From a virus, in IMG/VR virus record IMGVR_UViG_3300045940_000045, positions 1 through 41,027 of that record: DNA of 41,027 nt; one strand, 5' to 3'. The notes below the pieces were generated by a model. That model did no database searches. It was given only the letters and a program-made list of their open reading frames with translations, and was not told the DNA's origin. Shown here piece after piece: positions 1-6,332 of this stretch. The position numbers were made by a program, and so were the translations under genes. How positions within the stretch are numbered: position 1 is the first letter of the stretch; each line of letters opens with the position of its first letter.

Positions 1-179
1 TCGGCGAGGTGTACGCCGAAGAGACCTCACGCCGTCGCGTCCCGAGGATTCAGCCGACGCAGAAGACGCCGACCGAGGGGCAGGAAGATGAGACGACGTC
101 GCGGAGCGATTGGTGGAACGCGATAACGCCCGAGGACCAGCAGGGCTTCCACATCGACGGCGACAAGAGCTACGAGTAG
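1..179 (+). CDS. Hypothetical protein, 3' part (5' end off window)
   Basis: An open frame (codons from base 3) runs from the left edge to TAG at 177-179, giving 58 visible residues. It is hydrophilic, rich in Glu, Thr, Gln and Arg, with a Trp pair near the end (SDWWNAITPEDQQ). I recognise no family. If the window is a circular contig, the frame continues unbroken from the ORF that starts at 40946 on the right end, giving a protein of about 86 aa. It is followed by a 140-base gap containing the promoter-like motif, so it is the last gene of its own unit. GC-rich codon use matches its neighbours. Confidence 0.6.
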   Translation, partial: GEVYAEETSRRRVPRIQPTQKTPTEGQEDETTSRSDWWNAITPEDQQGFHIDGDKSYE

Positions 180-207
180 GGCACCTAAGTGCTTGTCCCG
201 CAAGGGG

Positions 208-235
208 CTTGACAGGGTGTGTATCTTAAGGTGAG
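208..235 (+). promoter_or_regulatory. Conserved promoter/operator motif, copy 1
   Basis: The site reads CTTGAC, seven bases, then GTATCTTAAGGTGAG. The same layout occurs at 6305-6332 and, less perfectly, on the minus strand at 32902-32929. TTGAC resembles a sigma70 -35 box, but no -10 box lies at normal spacing: TAGAAT at 236-241 is 21 bases downstream, and the conserved TAARGT is only 12 away. It could be a phage-modified promoter or an operator. It is the only plausible start for the early transcript beginning with the DUF932 gene. Confidence 0.5.
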
Positions 236-239
236 TAGA

Positions 240-323
240 ATGCAGTACCTAACGCGAACGGTCGCGTTAGAATCTCTCAGGGTGCCGACGTTCCGTTCGG
301 ACCCAGAAAGGCAAGACCGATGA
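240..323 (+). CDS. Candidate 27-aa leader peptide upstream of DUF932 gene
   Basis: ATG at 240 opens a 27-codon frame ending in TGA at 321-323, overlapping the ATG of the next gene by the ATGA junction used throughout this genome. AAGGTGAG at 228-235 sits 4 bases upstream and could serve as ribosome binding site. Against it: the frame contains CTA, TTA, TCT and AGG codons that are rare in the neighbours, and a strong hairpin (249-270) lies inside it. It may be a leader/attenuation ORF or chance. No homologue is recognised. Confidence 0.22.
   Translation: MQYLTRTVALESLRVPTFRSDPERQDR
249..270 (+). other. Hairpin/palindrome in early leader
   Basis: CTAACGCGA and TCGCGTTAG form a perfect 9-bp stem around a 4-base loop (ACGG). 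It lies just downstream of the promoter-like motif and 50 bases before the DUF932 start. It has no U tract, so it is more likely an mRNA 5' stabiliser or a dyad operator than a terminator. Confidence 0.5.
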
Positions 324-1408
324 CCACGATTCACTCAGCCTCTCACCAGTGGGCCACGCGCCCCGAGGACGAGCGTTTCACGAGCCTCGAAGCGATGTAC
401 GCCGCAACGAAGGCGTACCGCGAAGCCTCAGTCGAGAAAGAGCGCAACTGGTCCGACCTGCGCGTCGAAGCGCAGGGTGAGGACCTCGCGCTGATCGGGA
501 AGGCGGGCATCCCGGCGAAGATCGGGCACTACGCCTTTGGTCAGTTGGCCGCGCGCATCGGCGCACCGGCCGCGTACCTGCGTGAGCTTCCGACCACGCT
601 GGCCGCGCAGAACCTCAACTTCGGACTGAAGGAGCGCGTGACCGGTATCGCCTCGCTGCTGTTCAAGAAGGGTGCGGACCTGATCCTTCGCGCAGCGACG
701 TCCGACAAGTACGAGCGCGTGTGGGACCACGAGGTGATCGCGCGCCTGATCGACTTGTCGGCGCGTGAGAACCTGATCGCTGGCCGCACCACGATGGGCG
801 GCGCGGACAACCCCGAGGGGCTGGACATGAACGGCAAGCCGTCGCGCTCGCTGTACGCGTCGGACCACGACATGTTCGCCTTCCTCATCAGCGACAAGCA
901 GATCATCGACCCCGTCGGTCAGTCGATGTATCGCGGCCTGATCGTCGCGAACAGCGAAGTCGGTGACCGCTCGCTCATGGTGCAGTCGTTCCTGTTCCGT
1001 GAGTGCTGCTGGAACCACAACATCTTCGGCGCGAAGAACATCGTCGAAGTCAAGCTGCGCCACGTCGGCGAGATTCGGAACAAGTGGCTGAGCGCCACGG
1101 CGCAGATTCGCCGCTACCTCGACAGCGACACGTCGTTGGAGCAGGCGAAGTTCTCCCAACTCCGCGCGCAGATCGCGGGGACGAAGGACGAGGTGCTCGA
1201 CACCCTGTTCGGCAAGCGGTCGCTCGGCCTGTCGCGCAAGGCGCTCGAAGCCAGCTACGAGGCGGTCGTGCCGGAGCAGGATGGCGACCCGAAGAGCGTG
1301 TGGGGCTTCGCGCAGGGCGTCACGCGTCACTCGCAGACGCTGCCCTACGCGGACGAGCGGTTCGAGATGGACCGCGCGGCTGGTCGGTTGATCGACCTCG
1401 ACTTCTAA
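320..1408 (+). CDS. DUF932 / phage-plasmid-like protein (TIGR03299 type)
   Basis: 362 aa. The sequence matches the DUF932 family of phage and plasmid proteins: an N-terminal section with an AYLRELP stretch, a central region around GADNPEG and YASDHDMFAFLIS, and the conserved GLIVANSEVGDRSL...FRECCWNHN block followed by VKLRHVG. Members are widespread in phages and plasmids, often near replication genes; their biochemical role is not established. The start is supported by GAAAGG upstream (about 8 bases spacing). It is the first substantial gene after promoter-like motif copy 1 and is followed by a hairpin-rich gap, so it may be transcribed strongly on its own. Confidence 0.85.
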   Translation: MTTIHSASHQWATRPEDERFTSLEAMYAATKAYREASVEKERNWSDLRVEAQGEDLALIGKAGIPAKIGHYAFGQLAARIGAPAAYLRELPTTLAAQNLNFGLKERVTGIASLLFKKGADLILRAATSDKYERVWDHEVIARLIDLSARENLIAGRTTMGGADNPEGLDMNGKPSRSLYASDHDMFAFLISDKQIIDPVGQSMYRGLIVANSEVGDRSLMVQSFLFRECCWNHNIFGAKNIVEVKLRHVGEIRNKWLSATAQIRRYLDSDTSLEQAKFSQLRAQIAGTKDEVLDTLFGKRSLGLSRKALEASYEAVVPEQDGDPKSVWGFAQGVTRHSQTLPYADERFEMDRAAGRLIDLDF

Positions 1409-1646
1409 TCGCAGAGGGGGCGCGCGGCAACGCGCGCTCAATGCGGCAGGCCGGTCCCAAGCCCGGCCAGCAGCAACAAGTGAGGGGCTAGACGTCGGAC
1501 GGGGAGCGCAGGCGCGGGCTCGACACTCGCGTAGTCACCTGCAGGCCCGGCCGGGTATGTCGCGGAGCCGTTGTCGACGGCGTCAGGACCGTGCTGGATC
1601 GTCCCCAGCTAGCCCCAGCAGTCTACTCGAACGCTGAGAGGATCGA
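1409..1646 (+). other. 238-base gap with two GC hairpins
   Basis: No convincing gene here. Bases 1420-1437 form a 7-bp GC stem closed by a GCAA (GNRA-type) tetraloop, extendable to 1418-1439 with a G-U pair. Bases 1449-1468 form a second stem, GGCCGG against CCGGCC. Neither has a following T run. They may stabilise or attenuate the DUF932 transcript. I looked for a tRNA cloverleaf and found no T-arm. The ribosome binding site of the next gene (GAGAGG) lies at the end of the gap. Confidence 0.5.
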
Positions 1647-1814
1647 ATGGCGACACGCGCTGAAACGATGGCTATCCTCGCTCGCATGGTCATGGACGCT
1701 GACGCGCTCCGTGACGCTGCGAACCTCGCCGACGACGTCCCCGTCGACGAGTACCTCGAAGTCAAGAAGCTACGCCGTGCCGTGCGCGACCTCTACTACC
1801 GGATGTCGCGATGA
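1647..1814 (+). CDS. Small hypothetical protein, 55 aa
   Basis: ATG at 1647 preceded by GAGAGG five bases upstream; TGA at 1812-1814 overlaps the next start (ATGA). The protein is predicted mostly helical, with alternating acidic and hydrophobic residues (MVMDADALRDAANLADD) and a basic C-terminal half (VKKLRRAVRDLYYR). No family recognised. The good ribosome binding site, GC3-rich codons and coupled junction make it a real gene. It opens the cassette of small early genes. Confidence 0.7.
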   Translation: MATRAETMAILARMVMDADALRDAANLADDVPVDEYLEVKKLRRAVRDLYYRMSR

Positions 1815-2470
1815 GCCTCTACGACGACCTGAAGGCCTCGCTCGACGAGGACTGGTCCGCGTTCGAGCAGTCGGTCGCGAAGCAAGCCGAGCGCCTCGCG
1901 TATCCTGCGCTGCAGCCGCCCGCTGAGCGCCGCCGCGCTCCGCGACGGAATCCGAACCTGCGCGACACCGACCTGCCCGAGCCCGAGGTGCGCGCGCCGT
2001 CGCACACCGCCGCGCTCTTCGAGTCACCGCAATCGTTCGAGCGGATCGTGCGCTGGGTCTCGCGCCACGTTCGCGCGGGCAAGTTCGACGCCATCGCGGG
2101 CTCCGGCCACTCCGGCCTGCTCGTCATCGGAGCCGTCGCCGTCCGCACCGGCGTTCGCATGTTGGCCGTCCGCAAGGACGACGACTCACCGAAGGGCGAC
2201 TCGCGGCGCGTCAACGGCGCGCTGCCGAACACGCCCTGTCGCTACGCGTTCATCGACGACCTCGTCTCGAGCGGTGAGACGCTGCGCCGCGTTCACGGCT
2301 CGATTGGCTATGCGTTCCCGCAGGCCGAGCTTGCGGGCCTCATCATGTACCGTTCTCACTATCCAGCGGACCTCCGCTGCGACCTCGCGCGGGTGATTGG
2401 CCCCGAGCGCGCCGAGCGCGCTCTCGTCAAAGTCTTCGACGATTGGAGCAACGATGACTCTACCGATTGA
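1811..2470 (+). CDS. Phosphoribosyltransferase-like protein
   Basis: 219 aa. The C-terminal part (about residues 75-219) reads as a type I phosphoribosyltransferase domain: FDAIAGSGHSGLLV, a central VRKDDDSPKGDSRR stretch like the flexible loop of this family, and FIDDLVSSGETL at 147-158, matching the PRPP-binding motif (acidic pair then S/T-S/T-G-x-T). Type I enzymes transfer phosphoribose between PRPP and a base. The first ~75 residues are charged, Arg/Pro-rich and probably disordered. The substrate cannot be told from sequence. Start is coupled to the preceding 55-aa gene by ATGA. It could also be a PRTase-fold regulatory protein. Confidence 0.75.
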   Translation: MSLYDDLKASLDEDWSAFEQSVAKQAERLAYPALQPPAERRRAPRRNPNLRDTDLPEPEVRAPSHTAALFESPQSFERIVRWVSRHVRAGKFDAIAGSGHSGLLVIGAVAVRTGVRMLAVRKDDDSPKGDSRRVNGALPNTPCRYAFIDDLVSSGETLRRVHGSIGYAFPQAELAGLIMYRSHYPADLRCDLARVIGPERAERALVKVFDDWSNDDSTD

Positions 2471-2789
2471 AGTGAACGACCCGACGGTCGACGTCCCGAC
2501 CGAAGAGCCGCACAAGGTCGAGACGTTCATCGCTGGCGTCGACACGAAGTCGTGGGTCCGTGGCCGTCAGGATGGCTACGAGACTTTCACCGCACCGGAC
2601 GGGCGTGTCTGGACGCGCGCCCGCGCTGACGAAGTCGAGGATGCCATCGTGACCTTCACGGGAACGAGGCATCGCGGGCTCGGGCCCATGCGGCTCGTGC
2701 TCGCCGAGTATTCCTACAACCTGAAGGGCGCAGCGACGCGCAAACGCCGTGAGGCGGCAGAGCTACGGAAGCGGGGCTATGATGTCTGA
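2454..2789 (+). CDS. Hypothetical protein, 111 aa
   Basis: ATG at 2454 follows GGAG by 4 bases and overlaps the end of the phosphoribosyltransferase-like gene by 17 bases. The N-terminal third is acidic (MTLPIEVNDPTVDVPTEEP). The middle looks like a small beta domain (WVRGRQDGYETFTAPDGRVWTRAR cut at its motif GRVW), and the end is basic (KRREAAELRKRGYDV). No family recognised. It belongs to the tightly packed early cassette. Confidence 0.65.
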   Translation: MTLPIEVNDPTVDVPTEEPHKVETFIAGVDTKSWVRGRQDGYETFTAPDGRVWTRARADEVEDAIVTFTGTRHRGLGPMRLVLAEYSYNLKGAATRKRREAAELRKRGYDV

Positions 2790-3015
2790 GGTGACAACGC
2801 GCAAGGCGGTCGGCGAGCAGGTGCTCAAGGCCGCGCTGCAGATCGAGCTTGCGTACACACCGCTGTCGCTCGAAGAGCGATACGCGCCGAACCTGTGCCG
2901 CCTGAACCGCGACGAGATGTTCGAGCTTGGCAAGATTCGCGAGAGTCTCGTTGCCTTCCGCCGTCGGCTTGAGCGGCCCGCGATGTCCAACACCGAATAC
3001 TACGGGAGTGACTGA
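2779..3015 (+). CDS. Hypothetical protein, 78 aa
   Basis: ATG at 2779 (a second ATG follows at 2782) with GGAAGCGGGG upstream as purine-rich ribosome binding site; overlaps the previous gene by 11 bases and ends with TGA overlapping the next start. Predicted helical, acidic-amphipathic (VGEQVLKAALQIELAYTPL, MFELGKIRESLVAFRRRLE). No family recognised. Confidence 0.6.
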   Translation: MMSEVTTRKAVGEQVLKAALQIELAYTPLSLEERYAPNLCRLNRDEMFELGKIRESLVAFRRRLERPAMSNTEYYGSD

Positions 3016-3125
3016 TGAACGACAAGAATACGCTGTTCGCTCAGTGCGCCGCTGGCTGCCTCGTCCTGATTTTCTGGGCGGTGGTGGCCTACGTCGCATT
3101 CCACTTCATCACGAAGTGGTGGTAG
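3015..3125 (+). CDS. Tiny single-pass membrane protein, 36 aa
   Basis: Starts on the last base of the previous stop (TGATG) and ends with TAG at 3123-3125. A short polar start (MNDKNTLF) is followed by one hydrophobic segment, about residues 11-31 (AAGCLVLIFWAVVAYVAFHF), and a short ITKWW tail. This is the size and layout of small inner-membrane phage proteins that modulate host membrane functions, but no family is recognised. Confidence 0.55.
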   Translation: MNDKNTLFAQCAAGCLVLIFWAVVAYVAFHFITKWW

Positions 3126-3127
3126 CC

Positions 3128-3529
3128 ATGGCGCGCAAAGACAAGGACGCCATCGACGCGGCAGCGCGCGCATTCCAGCGCGCGAAGATCGCAGTGATAG
3201 GCGCGAACAACCCGCGCGACCCCGGCTGCTGGCCGGGGACGAAGTACATCGAGGCGGCCGTCGATGCCTACCTCGCGCACCCCTACGCGGAGAAGGTGAC
3301 GACCCCGCCGACCTTCACCGGCGACTTCACGCTCGCCATGATGACGGGCCCGACGATGGTGTCGAACAGCGCCATCCTCGAAGCCATCGACGCGCTTCGG
3401 CGCTACATCGAGATGGTCGCGCAGCAATCGCAGAGCTACCGTCGCACGCAACTGCTGACGAAGCTCGCGAGCAATCTCTACTTCGACGTCGCGGACTTCC
3501 AGATTCGCGAGAGGTTCCCGACCGAATGA
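3128..3529 (+). CDS. Hypothetical protein, 133 aa
   Basis: ATG at 3128 two bases after the previous stop. It looks alpha-helical: an N-terminal helix (DKDAIDAAARAFQRAKIA), a loop with GCWPGTKYIEAAVDAYL, and a C-terminal helical half (NSAILEAIDALRRYIEMVAQQ). The 3' end couples to the next gene through ATGA. No family recognised. GC-rich codon use like the neighbours. Confidence 0.65.
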   Translation: MARKDKDAIDAAARAFQRAKIAVIGANNPRDPGCWPGTKYIEAAVDAYLAHPYAEKVTTPPTFTGDFTLAMMTGPTMVSNSAILEAIDALRRYIEMVAQQSQSYRRTQLLTKLASNLYFDVADFQIRERFPTE

Positions 3530-3684
3530 CCGGCCCATGGGAAGCAAAATCGGATGGCCTCGGCTTCTGGTACTGCGTCAACCGGCGTCCGCGCGTTCCC
3601 GAAACCATTCACTGCCGGTGTGAGGAGCACGCGAAGCTGATGGCGCGCGCACTCAACCGGCTTGAGGAGACCTTCAACAAATGA
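3526..3684 (+). CDS. Small Cys-containing protein, 52 aa
   Basis: Frame from ATG 3526 to TGA 3682-3684, coupled at both ends by ATGA. Residues include GFWYCVNRR, then TIHCRCEEHAKLMARALN. The C/H spacing (C-x(13)-C-x-C-x3-H) could form a minimal metal knuckle. This type of short phage protein, a Trp/Cys core followed by a helix, is common but uncharacterised. Confidence 0.6.
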   Translation: MTGPWEAKSDGLGFWYCVNRRPRVPETIHCRCEEHAKLMARALNRLEETFNK

Positions 3685-4004
3685 AAAAGCTGACGAGAAC
3701 CAAAGCCAAGCTGAGCAACGGGCGGACCATCTACCTCAAGGCCGTCTCGTTCGAGAAGGCCCTGCCCGCGCTGCGCTCCGGCCAGCGCCTGCGTCGTCGC
3801 GCGTGGCACCCCGAGAGCTACATCTTCGCGCTCGGCGACAAGGTCTTCCTGAAGCTGCCCGACGGCGTCCGCCCGTTCGAGCAGAAGCAGGAGTACCCCG
3901 CCGAGTACAACGACAACCGGCCGGGCATGTACGGCAGCGCCCCGACGTTCTGGCGGCCGTACCCGCAGGACATCCTCGCGCGGGACTGGTGGGTAGTCGA
4001 GTGA
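3681..4004 (+). CDS. tad2-like: DUF2829 / Tad2-like anti-Thoeris protein
   Basis: 107 aa. The layout matches DUF2829, the family that includes the Thoeris anti-defence protein Tad2: an opening SFEKALPALRSGQRLRRRAW (pattern F-x2-Al-x2-L-x-G-x-rv-x-R-x-x-W), a hydrophobic strand (YIFALGDKVFLKL), a variable middle, and the terminal PYPQDILARDWWVVE, equivalent to the family's T/Q-D-[IL]-L-A-x-D-W-x-[VI] ending. Known Tad2 proteins bind and sequester the cyclic ADP-ribose-type signal made by ThsB. About 15 residues longer than typical at the N terminus. Coupled to both neighbours (ATGA, GTGA). The function is inferred from family resemblance only. Confidence 0.72.
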   Translation: MKKLTRTKAKLSNGRTIYLKAVSFEKALPALRSGQRLRRRAWHPESYIFALGDKVFLKLPDGVRPFEQKQEYPAEYNDNRPGMYGSAPTFWRPYPQDILARDWWVVE

Positions 4005-4333
4005 GGGAGAACCGCGCGAAGCTGCCCAAGTGGGCGCAGGCGCTCCTGCAGGCGCGCGAGGCCGACGTCCGGTACTGGAAGGACATTGCGATGAAGGCGA
4101 CCGAGGGAAAGACGCGCGTGTTCTTTCAGGAGTACGACGACAACCTCGAAAAGGAAACGCGTCATCTGCCCGACGACCGCGACATCACGTTCGAGATTGG
4201 ACCGCGCGCGAAGATCGACGTGCGGATCGACCGGGACCACTACGGCCGTCCGGCACTGATGGTCATGGGCAGTAACTCTATCTCGGTCGAGCCGTCAAGC
4301 TCCAACGTTGTCTACCTGAGGATTCGCGAATGA
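4001..4333 (+). CDS. Phage protein with KLPKWAQ N-terminus, 110 aa
   Basis: GTG at 4001 overlaps the TGA of the Tad2-like gene (GTGA). The N terminus KLPKWAQALLQAREADVRYWKD resembles a small family in actinophages and other phages that begins KLPKWAQ followed by a coiled-coil helix. The rest is a beta-rich stretch (TRVFFQEYDDNLEK, DITFEIGPRAKIDVRIDRDH, PALMVMGSNSISVEP). Function unknown. I chose GTG because no upstream ATG in this frame avoids a long overlap with the preceding gene. Confidence 0.6.
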   Translation: MRENRAKLPKWAQALLQAREADVRYWKDIAMKATEGKTRVFFQEYDDNLEKETRHLPDDRDITFEIGPRAKIDVRIDRDHYGRPALMVMGSNSISVEPSSSNVVYLRIRE

Positions 4334-4542
4334 GCGGCACAGGCGGTCACGGCAGCTTTCAGGTGGACCTGCGCGTCATCACCTACCCCGACCGACCGGG
4401 GATCGCGCGCATCTACAGTGGCGACTCGCTTCTGTTCGACGCCGCTGACGAGACGGTGACCGACGCGACCGTGCGCGTCGCTGTCCCGTTCCACTCTCAC
4501 TTCGAGAACGCGAGCTTCGCTGTCGCGTACCGGGAGAAGTAA
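4330..4542 (+). CDS. Hypothetical protein, 70 aa
   Basis: ATG at 4330 overlaps the previous stop (ATGA). After a short Gly/Ser start it is predicted beta-rich with aliphatic strands (FQVDLRVITYPD, GIARIYSGDSLLF, DATVRVAVPF, NASFAVAYREK). No family recognised; possibly a small beta-sandwich. Only 2 bases separate its stop from the next ATG. Confidence 0.55.
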   Translation: MSGTGGHGSFQVDLRVITYPDRPGIARIYSGDSLLFDAADETVTDATVRVAVPFHSHFENASFAVAYREK

Positions 4543-4544
4543 CG

Positions 4545-4976
4545 ATGCTTCGTCGCATTCGAGTCTACGCGCGGATCGCGCTGCGCTGGTTCGTTCGGTA
4601 CATCACGGGCCGCCGCTACACGATGCCGATAACGGTGGACCTGCAGAAGGTCCTGCCCATCCTGTCGAAGCGATGGACCGACGCCGCGCTCTTCCTGCGC
4701 GAGCGCGAGCAGAACAACCGCTCGCTGCTCACCGGCATGGTGGTCGCGCTGTCGACGGGCAGCGTTCCACCCTACACGGGCTGGGAGTGGTACAAGAACG
4801 CCGCGCGGAAGCGGAGCGGGCTGCGGAAGGGCGTGCCCTACCGCCTCGTCGGCCGCCCCGTCGTCTACAAGTTCAAGGACACGAAGATCGGTGTCACCGA
4901 GTGGGCGCAGGACTACGTCCCCCGCAGCGAGCAACTCGCTGCACGGAAACGTCTCAAACAGATGAGGACCGCATGA
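4545..4976 (+). CDS. Hypothetical basic protein, 143 aa
   Basis: ATG at 4545, with GAGAAG 6 bases upstream inside the end of the previous gene. The first 26 residues are basic-amphipathic (RRIRVYARIALRWFVRYI); an internal start at 4623 (MPITVDLQK) would remove them but lacks a ribosome binding site. The middle has a helix (RWTDAALFLREREQNNRSLL) and a GWEWYKNAARKRSG segment; the C terminus is basic. No family recognised. Confidence 0.6.
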   Translation: MLRRIRVYARIALRWFVRYITGRRYTMPITVDLQKVLPILSKRWTDAALFLREREQNNRSLLTGMVVALSTGSVPPYTGWEWYKNAARKRSGLRKGVPYRLVGRPVVYKFKDTKIGVTEWAQDYVPRSEQLAARKRLKQMRTA

Positions 4977-5302
4977 AAGAGAAGATCGAGGCAGTGGTCG
5001 AGGGCGCGGTGACGGCTGTTGGCGTTCTGCTCGTCGTCGCGTTGCTGCTGATGCTCACCGGCTGCGACCCCGTCGTCGAGCAGCGCCAGATCGGCCCGGC
5101 CGAGACGCGCCGGTACGAGACAACCGAGATGGGCCCCGGCTTCTGCACGACCTGTATGCCGGGCATGGACGGCAAGATGACCTGCGGGTTCAAGTACAGC
5201 AACTTCTGCCCGCACCCCGCGACGCGCGACGGCACCTTCGTGCCGCTCGAACGGAAGCACAAGAGTGGTCTCGTCGACACTCTATGGAGCGGGCCGCGAT
5301 GA
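4973..5302 (+). CDS. Small lipoprotein, Cys-rich
   Basis: 109 aa, ATGA-coupled to the previous gene. The N terminus contains a hydrophobic segment (VGVLLVVALLLML) followed by the lipobox LTGC (Cys about residue 30), then Asp at +2, which in Gram-negative bacteria usually signals inner-membrane retention. The mature part has the cluster CTTCMPGMDGKMTCG plus a later NFCPHP, suggesting disulphides or a metal site in the periplasm. An early-region phage lipoprotein facing the periplasm suggests superinfection exclusion or a host-surface effect, but no homologue is recognised; an o-spanin is less likely because it lies far from the lysis genes. Confidence 0.65.
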   Translation: MKEKIEAVVEGAVTAVGVLLVVALLLMLTGCDPVVEQRQIGPAETRRYETTEMGPGFCTTCMPGMDGKMTCGFKYSNFCPHPATRDGTFVPLERKHKSGLVDTLWSGPR

Positions 5303-5502
5303 GCGCCATCAATCCCATCCCGGTCGTGAAGAACAACATCGAGGCCTACCGCGCCGAGGTGTTGAAGCAGATCGCGCAGACCATCGAGAAGCGCGCGAAG
5401 CTCGACGCTGAGCTTCGGACGCTAGACGAGCTAGCGCGCGTCGTCGGAATAACGACGCCGACGCAGCCGGAGAATCCTGACGCCGTGGTGGACTGCCTAT
5501 GA
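5299..5502 (+). CDS. Small coiled-coil protein, 67 aa
   Basis: ATG at 5299 overlaps the lipoprotein stop (ATGA). Residues about 10-50 form one long amphipathic helix (IEAYRAEVLKQIAQTIEKR, AKLDAELRTLDELARVVG), likely an oligomerising coiled coil. No family recognised. Its stop overlaps the next start (ATGA). Confidence 0.6.
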   Translation: MSAINPIPVVKNNIEAYRAEVLKQIAQTIEKRAKLDAELRTLDELARVVGITTPTQPENPDAVVDCL

Positions 5503-5678
5503 AACAGGGATGCCCGGCGATTCAGTACAACACGAAGGTGCCCGACTACTCCTGCGGCAAAGAGCAGGGACACTCCGGCGGCCACGTCGACCCCGCAACG
5601 CAGCAGCCGTGGGGAACACCGGCCCGCCCCTACGGGATGCGCGGCGCGAAGGCCGCGAGAAAGCGGAAAGTGAAATGA
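5499..5678 (+). CDS. Small Cys/His protein, 59 aa
   Basis: ATG 5499 to TGA 5676-5678, coupled at both ends. The pattern MKQGCPAIQ...DYSCGKEQGHSGGH could form a CHCH-like zinc knuckle; short phage proteins of the type 'C..SCG...HSGxH' are common, and this resembles them. The C terminus is strongly basic (GMRGAKAARKRKVK). Function unknown. Confidence 0.6.
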   Translation: MKQGCPAIQYNTKVPDYSCGKEQGHSGGHVDPATQQPWGTPARPYGMRGAKAARKRKVK

Positions 5679-5932
5679 TCGTGCAACTCGACATCCACCC
5701 CACCGACGCCTCGGCGCTGGTGAAGTTCCTGAACGACGACGCTGGCCTGCGGAATGCCGTCGCGGAGAAGCTGATTCCGCAGAACAAGCCGGAGAACGTC
5801 GCCAAGCTGACATCGGTCGTCTCGGCGCTGGGCGCAATCTCGCGCGGGCTCTCGCTCGCGCTCGACGCCCAAGCGCAGTTCGATGCTGACTTCAAACGGC
5901 AGCGCGCGGCCGAGCAGGAGCAGACCCCGTGA
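5675..5932 (+). CDS. Hypothetical helical protein, 85 aa
   Basis: ATG 5675 overlaps the previous stop. After a short strand (MIVQLDIHP) it is predicted helical throughout (DASALVKFLNDDAGLRNAV, ALGAISRGLSLALDAQAQF). The end is highly charged. No family recognised. GTGA junction with the following gene. Confidence 0.6.
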   Translation: MIVQLDIHPTDASALVKFLNDDAGLRNAVAEKLIPQNKPENVAKLTSVVSALGAISRGLSLALDAQAQFDADFKRQRAAEQEQTP

Positions 5933-6300
5933 AGAAGTTCTACCTCTCACTCTCAACGTGGTGTGACCACACCTACGCCTCAATCGCTGACGAGACGGGC
6001 GACACCGAGTACCGCGTGACGTATGTGATGACGAAGAAGGACGCCAAGAAATTCAACGATTGGGACGGCTACAGCACCTACTCGAAGGGCGACCGGACGG
6101 AACGCTTCTGGTCCGAAGAGGACGCGATGAAGGCGGCCATTCGACTCTTCAACCGGAAGCGGAAGGCGCGCCGGTGGATTCTCTATCGCGCTGGCATGTG
6201 GGGCTTCACCGATGTGGGCCCCGAGCCGCTCGCTGGCCCGCGCACGACCGTCGCGCGGCTGCACCGTAGCTGGGCAAGGCGGAAAGCGAAGGCCGCCTGA
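5929..6300 (+). CDS. Hypothetical basic protein, 123 aa; last gene of early cassette
   Basis: GTG at 5929 overlaps the previous TGA. The N-terminal half has a strand-rich stretch (KKFYLSLSTWCDHTY, EYRVTYVMTKKDAKKF) and an aromatic loop (WDGYSTYSKGDRTERFW); the C-terminal half is basic (RLFNRKRKARRW, SWARRKAKAA), possibly nucleic-acid binding. No family recognised. It is followed by a 159-base gap with the second promoter-like motif, so it closes the early unit. Confidence 0.6.
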   Translation: MKKFYLSLSTWCDHTYASIADETGDTEYRVTYVMTKKDAKKFNDWDGYSTYSKGDRTERFWSEEDAMKAAIRLFNRKRKARRWILYRAGMWGFTDVGPEPLAGPRTTVARLHRSWARRKAKAA

Positions 6301-6304
6301 GGCA

Positions 6305-6332
6305 CTTGACGTCTTCCGTATCTTAAAGTGAG
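6305..6332 (+). promoter_or_regulatory. Conserved promoter/operator motif, copy 2
   Basis: CTTGAC, seven bases, then GTATCTTAAAGTGAG: 14 of 15 bases of the second block match copy 1 at 208-235, with the same spacing, while flanks and spacer differ. It sits at the start of the second largest + strand gap (6301-6459), upstream of the nucleotidyltransferase, helicase and replication segment. The rest of the gap shows nothing clear beyond a short GGCC-GAGG-GGCC hairpin near 6441-6452. The bias towards gaps argues for transcription control. Confidence 0.55.

Noticed and set aside
208-241. Ordinary sigma70 promoter using TTGACA (209) and TAGAAT (236)
   Set aside because: Spacing is 21 bases and the -10-like box is absent in copy 2.
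428-1441. Long minus-strand open frame opposite the DUF932 gene
   Set aside because: Arg/Leu/Val-rich shadow of GC-rich codons; the + frame has a clear family match.
1409-1646. Possible tRNA in the gap after DUF932
   Set aside because: Several GC stems but no T-arm consensus, no CCA and no cloverleaf.
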